DNA of 64,000 bases from Bosea sp. BIWAKO-01. Its GTDB lineage: Bacteria; Pseudomonadota; Alphaproteobacteria; Rhizobiales; Beijerinckiaceae. Each line of letters begins with the position of its first letter. Position 1 is the stretch's first letter. The notes beneath the pieces were generated by a model that saw only the letters and a program-made list of their open reading frames with translations, was not told the DNA's origin and made no database searches. Below are positions 17,163 to 26,344 of this stretch, one piece after another. Where the stretch lies: assembly GCF_001748145.1 (NCBI RefSeq), contig NZ_BCQA01000001.1:4366501-4430500 (forward strand), given 5' to 3'. Position numbers and translations under genes: made by a program.

Positions 17163-18185
17163 ATGCCAACACCCAAGAGACTACTGAGTTCGCCCGACAT
17201 GCGGCTCCGGATGATCGAGGACAGGGTCGGCATTGGGACCTGGTGCTGGGACCTCGACTCGACGGAGGTCTCCTGGTCGCCCGGGCTCTTCAGGATCCTC
17301 GGCCTGGACGCCGCGACGGTGGTGCCAACGGTCGATCTCTACCAGTCCCTGGTGCACCCGGATGACCAGCTGGACTTCAGCAACGCCATAGGGCTGGCGG
17401 CAGACAAGCGGCTTCAGGACCGGACGTTTCGGATCATCCGCCCCGATGGCAGCCTGAGGTGGCTGCGCAGCAAGGGGCAGCCTCATTTCGACCGAAATGG
17501 CCGCCTTGTCGCGATGTTCGGTGTCGTTGCGGACGTCACCGATGTCCAGGAGCTCAGGACGACGCTCGATCTCGAGACGATGTGGCGGCAGGCGCTGTCT
17601 CGGCTGCTGGGCGATCACATCTGGCGCGCTTATCCGAATGGAAAGCTGGTCGAGACAACGGAATGGTCGAAGCTCACGGGGCAGTCACCCGCAGAAGCCA
17701 GGAACTGGGATGAACTGGCGGCCATTCATCCCGATGATCGAAAGATCTTCCTCGATGCCTGGAAGACTGCGGTCACGACGGAGAAGGAATATCAGGCCAC
17801 CATCAGGGTCCGGACCGTGAAAGGGGATTATGTCACCCTCACCGGACGAGCACTCCCGGTGCGCGGACCCGGCGGGGAGATCCGGGAGTGGATTGGCTGC
17901 ACGACCTATGAACACGACGCCCGTCCGCAACCGCGGCAGACGGCACCGCTGCACGCCGCGCAGGTGCGGGCGGCGCGCGCGCTCCTGAACTGGTCGGCGC
18001 CTAGGCTTGCCAGGGAGGCGCAGGTTTCCTTCTCGACAATTCGCCGCATGGAGATTTCAACGGCGGGCGTCCGGTCGGAAAATCTGCGGAAGGTCCGTGA
18101 CGTGTTCGAGCGCAATGGCATTCGCCTCTTCCATGATGGCGATGGGCGGGCATGCCTCGGCCTGGCCGAAAGGGGCGCTTCGTAG
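17163..18185 (+). CDS. PAS-PAS-HTH regulatory protein
   Basis: The 340-aa protein has two PAS folds of the PAS_3 type. The first is near residues 20-130 (IGTWCWDLDSTEVSWSPGLF ... FGVVADVTD); the second is near residues 145-255 (HIWRAYPNGKLVETTEWSKL ... REWIGCTTYEHD). The C-terminal 70 residues form an XRE-like helix-turn-helix (VRAARALLNWSAPRLAREAQ, then SFSTIRRMEI). There is no kinase, GGDEF or EAL output, so this is a cytoplasmic one-component DNA-binding regulator with two sensor modules. No target is evident; the A+T-rich upstream region may be its own promoter. Confidence 0.8.
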   Translation: MPTPKRLLSSPDMRLRMIEDRVGIGTWCWDLDSTEVSWSPGLFRILGLDAATVVPTVDLYQSLVHPDDQLDFSNAIGLAADKRLQDRTFRIIRPDGSLRWLRSKGQPHFDRNGRLVAMFGVVADVTDVQELRTTLDLETMWRQALSRLLGDHIWRAYPNGKLVETTEWSKLTGQSPAEARNWDELAAIHPDDRKIFLDAWKTAVTTEKEYQATIRVRTVKGDYVTLTGRALPVRGPGGEIREWIGCTTYEHDARPQPRQTAPLHAAQVRAARALLNWSAPRLAREAQVSFSTIRRMEISTAGVRSENLRKVRDVFERNGIRLFHDGDGRACLGLAERGAS

Positions 18186-18420
18186 CGGGCCGAGGGCAGT
18201 CCCGGAGAGCGGGTCGGCGAGCAGCTGAGCGCCAGGGGTAATGCAGGCTGTGGGGAAGCAGAGTGCAGGCATGCTTTCCATTGGGTTGCCCTTCCGTTAG
18301 GGCATTCAATTTGCCGCGATGCTCCCGTGGCGGCTCGCTGCCGGAGCACAAGCGATCTGCTGGACGCACTGCCTGGACCGTACAGGCAGCAGCGCGCCGC
18401 AATGACCGGGAGAACCTGCC

Positions 18421-18732
18421 GTGAATATCTGGGCCTCGATGATCCTCATGGACGGCAGCGACCCTGCCATCGATCGTATCGTGCGGGAAACAGCCTCGGA
18501 GCGCCTGACGATCGTCTTCGTGCCGACGCCCGAGGCGGCCCCTGACGTTGCTCGGGCCCTGATCGCCGAGGGTGTCGAACTGATTGAGCTCTGCGGAGGC
18601 TTTGGCGTCGAGCCGGGTGCTGCGGTCGTCAAAGCTGTCGCTGGCCGCGCCGCGGTCGGCCTGGTCAGCTTCGGCATCGATTCCCTGACCCAGGCGGCTG
18701 CCTACAAGGCCAAGTTCGAGGCTGGCGGCTGA
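18421..18732 (+). CDS. DUF6506 family protein
   Basis: A 103-aa soluble protein with a compact alpha/beta pattern: FVPTPEAAPDVARALIAEGV, IELCGGFGVEPGAAVVKAVAG and VGLVSFGIDSL. This matches the small DUF6506 family. GTG 18421 is the start used. It is flanked by gaps of 235 and 342 bp, so it is probably monocistronic. Its function is unknown. Confidence 0.75.
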   Translation: MNIWASMILMDGSDPAIDRIVRETASERLTIVFVPTPEAAPDVARALIAEGVELIELCGGFGVEPGAAVVKAVAGRAAVGLVSFGIDSLTQAAAYKAKFEAGG

Positions 18733-19074
18733 ACGCGCGGGGCGTCCAAGGGCGCGGCCCGGCCCGTCGCGCCCGGTTTCAACATATCAGCCGGACAATT
18801 CCCTGGGGCCTCGGCCGGGAGGCTGCTTCGCGGCCGTCTGCTTGAGCCAGGTTCCTGCCGCTGATCCCGGCACGCGGGTTGCTTGTTCCCAAGCATGGAC
18901 ATGGGTGGCGGAGCCTTCGGCCTGTGTCATCCACAAATTCCTTCATGCCCGCCATGCTTGTGCCCCACCTGCATGGAACGGACTGGCGAAGGGGAGGAGA
19001 GGCCTGTAAATTCTCTTACGGCGCATTATCTGCGGTGGAGCGTCAGGACGATAGCTTTGAAGACAGCGGCGACC

Positions 19075-19482
19075 ATGGGAAGCGGAACGGAAGCGGGGCC
19101 TCGGGGCGACGGCGAAGACCTGCGCGCGCCGGTCTCAATGGCCGATCGGCCGAAACGCCCAAGTTCTCCCGTCGATGGCGGTGGCCGCGAAGGGGCCGGC
19201 ACCGCCGTGCTGACGCGGACCAGGACACGCAAGCCCAATCTCTATCGCGTGCTCCTGCTCAACGACGACTACACCCCGATGGAATTCGTGGTGCATGTGC
19301 TCGAGCGGTTCTTCAACAAGGACCGCGCCGAAGCGACCCAGATCATGATGCATGTGCATCAGAACGGGGTCGGCGAATGCGGGATCTTCACCTACGAGGT
19401 CGCCGAGACGAAAGTCACCTTGGTGATGGACCTGGCGCGCAAGCACATGCATCCTCTGCAATGCGTGATGGAGAAGAAGTAG
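19075..19482 (+). CDS. clpS: ATP-dependent Clp protease adaptor ClpS
   Basis: The conserved core [19 protein letters not shown], then [29 protein letters not shown] and HPLQCVMEK identifies ClpS. ClpS binds N-degron substrates (Leu, Phe, Trp, Tyr at the N-terminus) and delivers them to ClpAP. The start is uncertain: ATG 19075 gives 135 aa with a long unstructured head; ATG 19138 (MADRPKRP) gives 114 aa, nearer the usual size. clpA follows 45 bp downstream, the standard arrangement. Confidence 0.95.
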   Translation: MGSGTEAGPRGDGEDLRAPVSMADRPKRPSSPVDGGGREGAGTAVLTRTRTRKPNLYRVLLLNDDYTPMEFVVHVLERFFNKDRAEATQIMMHVHQNGVGECGIFTYEVAETKVTLVMDLARKHMHPLQCVMEKK

Positions 19483-19527
19483 TCTTGGATTCGATCATCC
19501 TCCTGAAAGCGGAATAGGAGCGCATCA

Positions 19528-22056
19528 GTGCCGAGTTTCTCGCGCAGTCTCGAACAGGCGCTTCACCGGGCTCTGGCGCTCGCCAATGAGCGTCATCACG
19601 AATATGCCACGCTGGAGCATCTGCTGCTCGCCCTGGTCGATGATCAGGACGCTGCCGCCGTCATGCGTGCCTGCAGCGTCGATCTCGACATGCTGAGGCG
19701 CAATCTCGTCGATTATATCGATGCCGAGCTGAGCAATCTCGTCACCGATGGCCGCGACGATTCCAAGCCTACAGCCGGGTTCCAGCGCGTGATCCAGCGC
19801 GCGGTCATCCATGTCCAGTCCTCCGGTCGCGAAGAGGTGACCGGCGCCAATGTGCTGGTCGCGATGTTTGCCGAGCGCGAGAGCCATGCCGCCTATTTCC
19901 TGCAGGAGCAGGACATGACGCGTTACGACGCGGTCAACTACATCAGTCATGGCATCGCCAAGCGCCCCGGCGCGAGCGAGAGCCGGCCGGTGCGCGGCAG
20001 CGAGGAAGAGCCCGAGCAGCAGCAGCGCGAGTCGCGGGCCGATCAGGGCAACGATGCCGACAAGGACAAGAAGAAGAAGGAAAGCGCGCTCGAGGCCTAC
20101 TGCGTCAACCTCAACCGCAAGGCGCGCGACGGGCGCATCGACCCGCTGATCGGCCGCGAGGCCGAGGTGCAGCGCACCATCCAGATCCTTTGTCGCCGGC
20201 AGAAGAACAATCCGCTGCTGGTCGGTGACCCCGGCGTCGGCAAGACCGCGATCGCCGAAGGGCTCGCGCTGAAGATCATCCGTGGAGAGGTGCCGGAGGT
20301 TCTCGAGGACGCTACGGTGTTCTCGCTCGACATGGGCACGCTGCTGGCCGGCACGCGCTATCGCGGCGATTTCGAAGAGCGCCTCAAGCAGGTGATCAAG
20401 GAGATCGAGGCCCATCCCAAGGCGATCATGTTCATCGACGAGATCCATACGGTGATCGGCGCTGGCGCGACCTCGGGTGGGGCGATGGATGCCTCCAACC
20501 TGCTGAAGCCGGCGCTGGCGTCCGGCACGCTGCGCTGCATCGGCTCGACGACCTACAAGGAATACCGTCAGTATTTCGAGAAGGATCGGGCGCTGGTGCG
20601 TCGTTTCCAGAAGATCGACGTCAACGAGCCGTCTGTGCCGGACACGATCGAGATCCTGAAGGGGCTGAAGCCCTATTTCGAGGAGTTCCACAAGCTCCGC
20701 TACACCAATGACGCCATCAAGGCGGCGGTGGAACTGTCGGCGCGCTACATCCATGATCGCAAGCTTCCGGACAAGGCGATCGACGTGATCGACGAGACCG
20801 GCGCGTCGCAGATGCTGCTGACCGAGAGCAAGCGCAAGAAGACCATTGGCGTGAAGGAGATCGAGGCTGCGGTCGCGGTCATGGCGCGCATCCCGGCCAA
20901 GACCGTCTCCAAGGACGACGCCGAGGTTCTGCGCAATCTCGAGAACACGTTGAAGCGCACGGTCTACGGCCAGGAGAAGGCGATCGAGGCGTTGTCGTCC
21001 TCGATCAAGCTGGCCCGTGCCGGCTTGCGTGACGGCGAAAAGCCGATCGGCTGCTACCTGTTTGCCGGCCCGACGGGCGTCGGCAAGACCGAGGTGGCGC
21101 GCCAGCTCGCCGCGTCGCTCGGCGTCGAGTTGATCCGCTTCGACATGTCGGAATATATGGAGCGCCACACGGTCTCGCGGTTGATCGGCGCACCTCCCGG
21201 CTATGTCGGCTTCGATCAGGGCGGGCTTCTGACCGATCAGGTCGACCAGCATCCGCATTCGGTGCTGCTGCTCGACGAGATCGAGAAGGCTCATCCCGAC
21301 CTGTTCAACATCCTGTTGCAGGTGATGGACCACGGCAAGCTGACCGACAACAACGGCAAGCAGGTCGATTTCAGGAACGTTATCCTGATCATGACGACCA
21401 ATGCCGGTGCCGCCGACATGGCACGCGCGGCCTATGGTTTCACCCGGTCCAAGCGGGAGGGCGACGATACCGAAGCGGTGAACCGCCTGTTCGCGCCCGA
21501 GTTCCGCAACCGACTGGATTCGGTGATTTCCTTCAGCCATCTGCCGAAGACGGTGGTGGCGCGTGTCGTCGACAAGTTCGTGCTCCAGCTCGAAGCTCAA
21601 CTCGCGGACCGCAATGTCACGATCGAGCTCACCGACGAGGCGCGCGAGTGGCTGGTCGAGAACGGCTATGACGAGGCGATGGGGGCGAGGCCGATGGCTC
21701 GCCTGATCCAGCAGACGATCAAGACACCGCTCGCCGACGAGGTCCTGTTCGGGCGCCTGAAGGGCGGCGGCGCGGTCAAGGTCGTCGTCGTGCAGTCCGA
21801 GACCGGCATCAAGGTGCTGGGGCTCGAATTCCCCGACGGGCCGGTCAAGCCCAAGCCGGAGAAGGACGTGGCGGCGGCGGCCGAGAAGCGCACGCCGCGG
21901 GCAAAGGCGAAGGGCGCAGCGAAGCCGGGCACGTCCGGCACGCGCCGGGCGCCGAAGGGCGGCGGAGACGGCAAGGGCGGTGGCCCGGCCGAGCCGCCCA
22001 AGGCGGCGCAACGCGCCATTCGTACCGTGCCGAAGGTCCCGCTGACGAAGGCCTGA
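19528..22056 (+). CDS. clpA: ATP-dependent Clp protease ATP-binding subunit ClpA
   Basis: An 842-aa AAA+ unfoldase. It has a Clp-N repeat domain, first Walker A GDPGVGKT near residue 233 (D1) and second Walker A GPTGVGKT near residue 514 (D2). ClpA unfolds substrates and feeds them into ClpP. GTG 19528 has AGGAG about 8 nt upstream. The last about 75 residues are a low-complexity basic, Ala/Gly/Pro-rich tail (for example [15 protein letters not shown] and [13 protein letters not shown]), longer than in E. coli ClpA. It is transcribed with clpS and probably the next small membrane protein. Confidence 0.96.
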   Translation: MPSFSRSLEQALHRALALANERHHEYATLEHLLLALVDDQDAAAVMRACSVDLDMLRRNLVDYIDAELSNLVTDGRDDSKPTAGFQRVIQRAVIHVQSSGREEVTGANVLVAMFAERESHAAYFLQEQDMTRYDAVNYISHGIAKRPGASESRPVRGSEEEPEQQQRESRADQGNDADKDKKKKESALEAYCVNLNRKARDGRIDPLIGREAEVQRTIQILCRRQKNNPLLVGDPGVGKTAIAEGLALKIIRGEVPEVLEDATVFSLDMGTLLAGTRYRGDFEERLKQVIKEIEAHPKAIMFIDEIHTVIGAGATSGGAMDASNLLKPALASGTLRCIGSTTYKEYRQYFEKDRALVRRFQKIDVNEPSVPDTIEILKGLKPYFEEFHKLRYTNDAIKAAVELSARYIHDRKLPDKAIDVIDETGASQMLLTESKRKKTIGVKEIEAAVAVMARIPAKTVSKDDAEVLRNLENTLKRTVYGQEKAIEALSSSIKLARAGLRDGEKPIGCYLFAGPTGVGKTEVARQLAASLGVELIRFDMSEYMERHTVSRLIGAPPGYVGFDQGGLLTDQVDQHPHSVLLLDEIEKAHPDLFNILLQVMDHGKLTDNNGKQVDFRNVILIMTTNAGAADMARAAYGFTRSKREGDDTEAVNRLFAPEFRNRLDSVISFSHLPKTVVARVVDKFVLQLEAQLADRNVTIELTDEAREWLVENGYDEAMGARPMARLIQQTIKTPLADEVLFGRLKGGGAVKVVVVQSETGIKVLGLEFPDGPVKPKPEKDVAAAAEKRTPRAKAKGAAKPGTSGTRRAPKGGGDGKGGGPAEPPKAAQRAIRTVPKVPLTKA

Positions 22057-22060
22057 GACC

Positions 22061-22330
22061 GTGTTCTTTCGACGCAAGACCCAAGCTGCCGCGCTCCAGA
22101 CCAGCGGCGAAGCCCCGGCACAGCCTGCCAAGGAAAAACTTGGCTGGTTCGAGAAGCGTGCGCGCCGCCGGCGGCGGCGTGTGCTGTTCGAGGAAATCCT
22201 CGGCTGGATCCTCGTCCCGGCCTTCGGCTATCTGATCTATCTCGGGATCAAGTCGGTTGGTGGCGTGCCGAAGGAAATCATCGATTTCGGCAACGAGCTC
22301 ATCGGCATCGTGATGAAGGGTGGTACCTGA
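22061..22330 (+). CDS. Hypothetical small membrane protein
   Basis: An 89-aa protein with a basic cytoplasmic segment (EKRARRRRRRVLFEE) followed by one hydrophobic helix (ILGWILVPAFGYLIYLGI) and an amphipathic C-terminus. GTG 22061 lies only 4 bp after the clpA stop, so it is very likely in the clpSA operon. I do not recognise a family. The position suggests, but does not show, a link to proteolysis. Confidence 0.65.
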   Translation: MFFRRKTQAAALQTSGEAPAQPAKEKLGWFEKRARRRRRRVLFEEILGWILVPAFGYLIYLGIKSVGGVPKEIIDFGNELIGIVMKGGT

Positions 22331-22485
22331 GGGCCGCCCTCTGCCTTTGCAGGCTGTGCAAGGGTGACCGCGCGATGCCGGATGTCGGCTTCGCGCGCGC
22401 GAGCGGCTAGAACGGGTCCTGCCCGGCCATCTCAGGCCGGTGCTGCTTTTCAAGTGACCGACCCGTCAGGCGTGCAGAATCTCTC

Positions 22486-23211
22486 ATGAGCGTATCGGCC
22501 GACTGGAGCTGGCAGCGCACCGCGCTGGCCGGTATACGCGATGCGCTGTCGCTGCCGGCCTGGGTTGTCGGTTTCGGGCTCGTCGGCGTCGGCTCGCTGG
22601 CGCGCGATGTCGGCTATCCCGTCGATGTCGCTGTGCTCTCGACCATGCTGGTCTGGGCCGGGCCGTCGCAGGTGATCTTCTTCGCATCGATCGCGGCGGG
22701 GGCTGCGTGGAGCGCGATCGCGCTTGCGATCGGCTTTGCCTCACTGCGCTTCCTGCCGATGACGGTGGCGATCCTGCCGCTGCTGCGCCGGCCGGGGCAA
22801 GGCATCGCGATGCAGTTGCTGCTCGCGCATTACGTTGCCGTCACGGCCTGGACCGAGGGCCTACGCCGGCTGCCGGGGATCGCGCCGCACCAGCGTGTGG
22901 CCTATTTCCTCGGCTTCGCCAATGCCTGCATGATGGTGAGCGCAGCGGGCACCTATGCAGGCTATTACCTCGTTGGGGCGCTGCCGCTTCCGCTTGCTGC
23001 CGGGCTGCTCTGCCTGACCCCGATCTTCTTCCTCGCATCGATCGCTGCTGGTATCCGCCACCGCGGGGACTTCATCGCGATGGGGCTTGGCCTTGCGCTG
23101 GCGCCGATCTTCGACCGTGTGATGGGCAGCGGCTTCGATCTGATCGTCTCCGGTCTGATCGGTGGCAGCATCGCCTTTGCCGTGCAGCGCGTCGGGGCGC
23201 GGCGCGCATGA
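22486..23211 (+). CDS. azlC: AzlC family branched-chain amino acid exporter, large subunit
   Basis: The 241-aa integral membrane protein has the AzlC pattern: LPAWVVGFGLVGVGSLARDV near the N-terminus, then VWAGPSQVIFFASIAAGAAW and LRFLPMTVAILPLL, with several further membrane segments. AzlCD exports branched-chain amino acids or analogues. The stop overlaps the azlD start as ATGA. The 155-bp gap from the preceding gene suggests its own promoter. Confidence 0.9.
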   Translation: MSVSADWSWQRTALAGIRDALSLPAWVVGFGLVGVGSLARDVGYPVDVAVLSTMLVWAGPSQVIFFASIAAGAAWSAIALAIGFASLRFLPMTVAILPLLRRPGQGIAMQLLLAHYVAVTAWTEGLRRLPGIAPHQRVAYFLGFANACMMVSAAGTYAGYYLVGALPLPLAAGLLCLTPIFFLASIAAGIRHRGDFIAMGLGLALAPIFDRVMGSGFDLIVSGLIGGSIAFAVQRVGARRA

Positions 23212-23573
23212 CACAGCCGATCCCGCTGCTCGATGGCCCATTCTGGCCCTATCTCGCGCTGCTGCTCTTCGCCTTCCTGCCGACCGAGATCTGGCGCTGG
23301 CTCGCTGTCGCCTTCGCGCGGCGCATCAACGCCGATTCGCCGGCATTGGAATGGGTGAGGGCGGTGGCGACGGCTCTCCTTGCCGGGGTCGTCGCCAAGC
23401 TGATCATCGCGCCGCCCGGGGCGCTTGCGGCCTTGCCGCTCTCCCTACGCGTCGGCGCATTGGCCGCGACTCTGGCCATCGTCCTGTTCGACCGACGGCG
23501 CGTCTTCCTGGCCGTCCTCGTTGGCGAGGCGGTGCTGATCGGCGGCGGCTGGATGTTGAGCCAGGCGGCCTGA
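23208..23573 (+). CDS. azlD: AzlD domain-containing protein (branched-chain amino acid exporter, small subunit)
   Basis: The 121-aa hydrophobic protein has three to four membrane segments, including FWPYLALLLFAFLPTEIWRW, AVATALLAGVVAKLI and LRVGALAATLAIVLF, typical of AzlD. It is translationally coupled to azlC through an ATGA overlap. The frame upstream of 23208 is a shadow of azlC. It is convergent with the ECF41 sigma factor, with only 8 bp between stop codons. Confidence 0.88.
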   Translation: MTQPIPLLDGPFWPYLALLLFAFLPTEIWRWLAVAFARRINADSPALEWVRAVATALLAGVVAKLIIAPPGALAALPLSLRVGALAATLAIVLFDRRRVFLAVLVGEAVLIGGGWMLSQAA

Positions 23574-23581
23574 CAGATCTC

Positions 23582-24478
23582 TCAGAGGCCTGGCTGCTGG
23601 AGATGGCGCAGCTTGTCGGGATTGCGGACCACGTAGATCGCGTGGATCAGCCCGTCGCGGATGTCGAGTGCCGTTGCCTGCAGGGTTTGCCCGTTCTCCA
23701 GGCTGACATAGCCGGGCAGGCCATTGATCAGCACCGGTTCATAGCTGGTCGTCGAGACATTGCGCCGGGTCAGTGCGAGTGCGTGGGAGAGGCGTGCGAA
23801 GAAACGAGCGACCTTGTCCGCGCCGAAGATCAGCTTGAACACGGCCTGGACCTTGCCGCCGCCATCGCTGTGCAGGACGACATCCTGGGCGAGCAGACGC
23901 TGCAACATCGTCGGGTCGGATTGATGTGATGCCTTGAAAAAGGCCTCGGCGAAGCGCGCGGCCTCCTCCCGGGAAACCTTGTTGCGCGGCGGCGTGTCGA
24001 GCCGAACATGGTCGCGTGCACGCTTGGCGAGCTGACGGCAGGCGGCTTCGCTGCGCTCCAGCATCGCGGCGATTTCGGTGAAGTCCATGTCGAAGATGTC
24101 GTGCAGAAGGAAGGCCGCCCGCTCCAGTGGAGACAGGCGTTCGAGCGCCAGCATCAGGGCGATGGGGGCATCGAGCTCGTCGTCGGCGACCTCGGCGCTG
24201 CCGAGTTTTTCGACGAGTGGCTCCGGCAGCCAGGTCCCGACATAGAATTCGCGGCGGCTGCGGGCCGATTTCATCTGGTCGAGGCAGAGCCGCGTCACCA
24301 CCTGGGCGAGATAGGCGCGCGGGTTCGAGATTTCGTCACCACTGGCCTCGTGCCAGCGCAACCAGGCATCCTGAACGATGTCCTCGGCGTCGCTGACGGA
24401 TCCCAGCATTCGATAGGCAAGTCGGGTCAGGAAGCGCCGGTGCTGTTCGAACGCGGTCTGCAGGGTCATGAATGCCAT
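23582..24478 (-). CDS. sigJ: ECF41-type RNA polymerase sigma factor (SigJ-like) with fused SnoaL-like domain
   Basis: The 298-aa protein has sigma region 2 (RLAYRMLGSVSDAEDIVQDA), sigma region 4 (LSPLERAAFLLHDIFDMDFT ... RSEAACRQLAKRA) and a C-terminal SnoaL/NTF2-like extension ending NPDKLRHLQQPGL. That extension, with DGGGK and NPDKL motifs, is diagnostic of ECF41. In this group it modulates sigma activity in place of an anti-sigma factor. The gene lies 72 bp downstream of a carboxymuconolactone decarboxylase gene on the same strand, the usual partner, and a matching ECF41 promoter precedes that partner. ATG 24469 is an alternative start. Confidence 0.93.
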   Translation of the reverse strand: MAFMTLQTAFEQHRRFLTRLAYRMLGSVSDAEDIVQDAWLRWHEASGDEISNPRAYLAQVVTRLCLDQMKSARSRREFYVGTWLPEPLVEKLGSAEVADDELDAPIALMLALERLSPLERAAFLLHDIFDMDFTEIAAMLERSEAACRQLAKRARDHVRLDTPPRNKVSREEAARFAEAFFKASHQSDPTMLQRLLAQDVVLHSDGGGKVQAVFKLIFGADKVARFFARLSHALALTRRNVSTTSYEPVLINGLPGYVSLENGQTLQATALDIRDGLIHAIYVVRNPDKLRHLQQPGL

Positions 24479-24550
24479 CTCGCAGGTGAACGAGAGCCCG
24501 CGACCGCGGACTCTCGGATATCTTGCGCAGGTTCCCTGCGCGAAGGCGCT

Positions 24551-25015
24551 TCAGGCTGCCGCGGAGCGCTGGCGATCCTGCGGGTGCCGGGCCCGGAAGC
24601 CGGCATTGATGCGGTTCCAGGTGTTGATCGCTCCAATCGCGACCGAAAGATTGACCGCTTCGGCTTCGCTGAAATGCTCGCGCAGTTCGGCGAAGGCCTC
24701 ATCGCTCGCACTGGCTTCGGACAAGCGCGTCAACGCTTCGGTCCAGCGCAGGGCAGCGCGCTCGCGCGGGGTGTAGAGTTCCGACTCGTGCCAGGCGCTC
24801 AGCAGATAGAGCCGCGCTTCGGTCTCGCCGGCCTTGCGCGCATCGGCCGAGTGCATGTGCAGGCAATAGGCACAGCCGTTGATCTGCGATGCGCGCATCT
24901 TCACCAGTTCGAGCAGGCTGTGCTCCAGCCCGCACTCTTCGACATAGTTCTGCAGTCCCAGGACGGCGTTGACCGCGGCCGGAGCAACCTGGAATACATT
25001 AAGGCGTTGGGGCAT
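24551..25015 (-). CDS. Carboxymuconolactone decarboxylase (AhpD-like) family protein
   Basis: The 154-aa protein has the redox motif NGCAYCLHMHSADAR (C-x-x-C with downstream H) and the helix LELVKMRASQI. Members are either lactone decarboxylases or thiol-peroxidase-like AhpD proteins; the intact CxxC favours the latter chemistry. ATG 25015 is preferred over ATG 25027 because GGAGAAG stands 4 nt before it. It is the expected target and operon partner of the ECF41 sigma factor downstream. Confidence 0.9.
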   Translation of the reverse strand: MPQRLNVFQVAPAAVNAVLGLQNYVEECGLEHSLLELVKMRASQINGCAYCLHMHSADARKAGETEARLYLLSAWHESELYTPRERAALRWTEALTRLSEASASDEAFAELREHFSEAEAVNLSVAIGAINTWNRINAGFRARHPQDRQRSAAA

Positions 25016-25046
25016 GATCTTCTCCATCTGTGTCTGATGGAAGCAA

Positions 25047-25073
25047 GACGAGGCAGGCCCGACGCCTGTGACA
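25047..25073 (-). promoter_or_regulatory. ECF41-type promoter of the carboxymuconolactone decarboxylase / sigma factor operon
   Basis: Read on the minus strand, TGTCACA (25073-25067) is followed after exactly 16 bp by CGTC (25050-25047). To my knowledge this is the reported -35/-10 pair for ECF41 sigma factors. The CGTC lies about 31 bp before the chosen ATG. The gene behind it and the ECF41 gene downstream fit the known autoregulatory layout. Confidence 0.8.
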
Positions 25074-25078
25074 TGCCT

Positions 25079-25507
25079 TCAGATATTTTTTAGCGCGGCC
25101 CGGATTTTTTCGGCGTTCGCGGCAAGCACGTCATTCGCTTCCATGGCACCGGTATGGGGGCGAAGAGCAACGCCATCCCAGCGCGGCATGACATGGACAT
25201 GCAGGTGGAACACGACCTGGCCGCCTGCCGGCTCGTTGAACTGCTGGATGGTGATGCCGTCGGCCGCGCAGGCGCTCTTCACCGCATGGGCGAGCTTCTG
25301 GGTCGTCAGTGCCACAGCCTTGAGCGCGTCCGGCGGCGCATCGAACACATTGCGGCAGGCGGTCTTGGGGATGATCAGGACATGTCCGTCGGCACGGGGC
25401 ATGATGTCCATGATGGCGACGGTCTCATCGTCCTCATAGACCTTGTGACTGGGCAGCTCGCCGCGCAGGATCTTGGCGAAGACATTGGCTGGATCATAGG
25501 CGGTCAT
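25079..25507 (-). CDS. HIT family protein
   Basis: The 142-aa histidine triad protein has ILRGELPSHKVYEDDETVAI, GHVLIIPK and the triad FHLHVHVMPRW (H-phi-H-phi-H). Such enzymes hydrolyse nucleoside phosphoramidates, adenylated residues or dinucleoside polyphosphates in the cytoplasm. ATG 25507 starts the domain directly. It is separated by 33 bp from the 2H-like gene upstream and may be read from the same long minus-strand operon. Confidence 0.92.
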   Translation of the reverse strand: MTAYDPANVFAKILRGELPSHKVYEDDETVAIMDIMPRADGHVLIIPKTACRNVFDAPPDALKAVALTTQKLAHAVKSACAADGITIQQFNEPAGGQVVFHLHVHVMPRWDGVALRPHTGAMEANDVLAANAEKIRAALKNI

Positions 25508-25540
25508 CGTTGGCCGGTCCGTTGTACGGGGAAGATGCGG

Positions 25541-26344
25541 TCAGGGTGAGGTGCGCTGCCGTCCAGCGTCAAGAGACAGCGTCTCGATGATTGCGGCATC
25601 CAGCACCAGATCGTCGCGCGCGCCAAGCAGCCAGAGGTCGCGCGCCTCGAAGCGCAGGAGCGGGCAATGCCACCAGCGCTCCACGATACCGGCGAGCGCG
25701 GCAGCTTCGGCAGGGGCTAGGTCGTCGGTCAGATTGTAGAGGCCGACGACATAGAGATCGGTCTGCTGCCGACCGAGTGCCGATTGAACCATATGAAAGA
25801 CGTTCTGACCGCGGCGCCGTTCCGGATAGGCGCGCAGATAGAGGCGGCCACGATTGACGTTTCCGGAGAACAGGCCGCGCAATTCGACGGTGAGGGGACC
25901 GAGATCGCCGAGCACCGTTCGGGCAGCGGGGGCAATGGATGGCGGAACGTCCGTGCCAAGCGAGCCGCAGAGGGTGGCGTGCAGGCGCTCGGCGCGCCGC
26001 GGCAGGATATCCCAGGCGATCTTTGCGGCGAAGGGCGCGGTCTTCAGCTCGGATTCCATTGCGATGAAGGCGGGCGAGGCACGCAGCGCGGCATCGTCGA
26101 CAGGCAGCACGAGCGAGAAGACCGACGGGTGCCGTCCCATGTCGTAGAAGCGCCCCGGCAGGTTTGCGATCACGCCCGGGTGATGCGGGGCAACCAGCGG
26201 CAAGTGGGCGAGGCGATAGGCTTCGTCGAGAAGCAGCGGCTTCCCGGGCTCGAACGTGGTGCGGCTACGGTCATAGGTGAGCACCGCGTCGTCGCAGAAT
26301 GTGACCTCCCGCCCCGGATGCGCATCATCGTGGTCACGCTTCAT
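25541..26344 (-). CDS. Hypothetical protein, possible 2H phosphoesterase-like fold
   Basis: The 267-aa protein has one clear H-x-T motif (RLHATLCGSLG) with flanking strands FSLVLPVDDAAL and LTVELRGLFSGNVNRGRLYL. This resembles the first half of LigT/2H phosphoesterases. A second H-x-T/S is not obvious, so the 2H assignment is tentative. ATG 26344 is preferred (ATG 26356 also possible) and overlaps the preceding gene by 11 bp, showing translational coupling. It is the fourth gene of the ridA-gdpd-GNAT cluster. Confidence 0.65.
   Translation of the reverse strand: MKRDHDDAHPGREVTFCDDAVLTYDRSRTTFEPGKPLLLDEAYRLAHLPLVAPHHPGVIANLPGRFYDMGRHPSVFSLVLPVDDAALRASPAFIAMESELKTAPFAAKIAWDILPRRAERLHATLCGSLGTDVPPSIAPAARTVLGDLGPLTVELRGLFSGNVNRGRLYLRAYPERRRGQNVFHMVQSALGRQQTDLYVVGLYNLTDDLAPAEAAALAGIVERWWHCPLLRFEARDLWLLGARDDLVLDAAIIETLSLDAGRQRTSP

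Noticed and set aside
19525..22131. 868-codon open frame on the minus strand across clpA
   Set aside because: Mirror of clpA codon bias; the translation is His/Asp/Leu-rich with no recognisable domain. Its length alone is not evidence.
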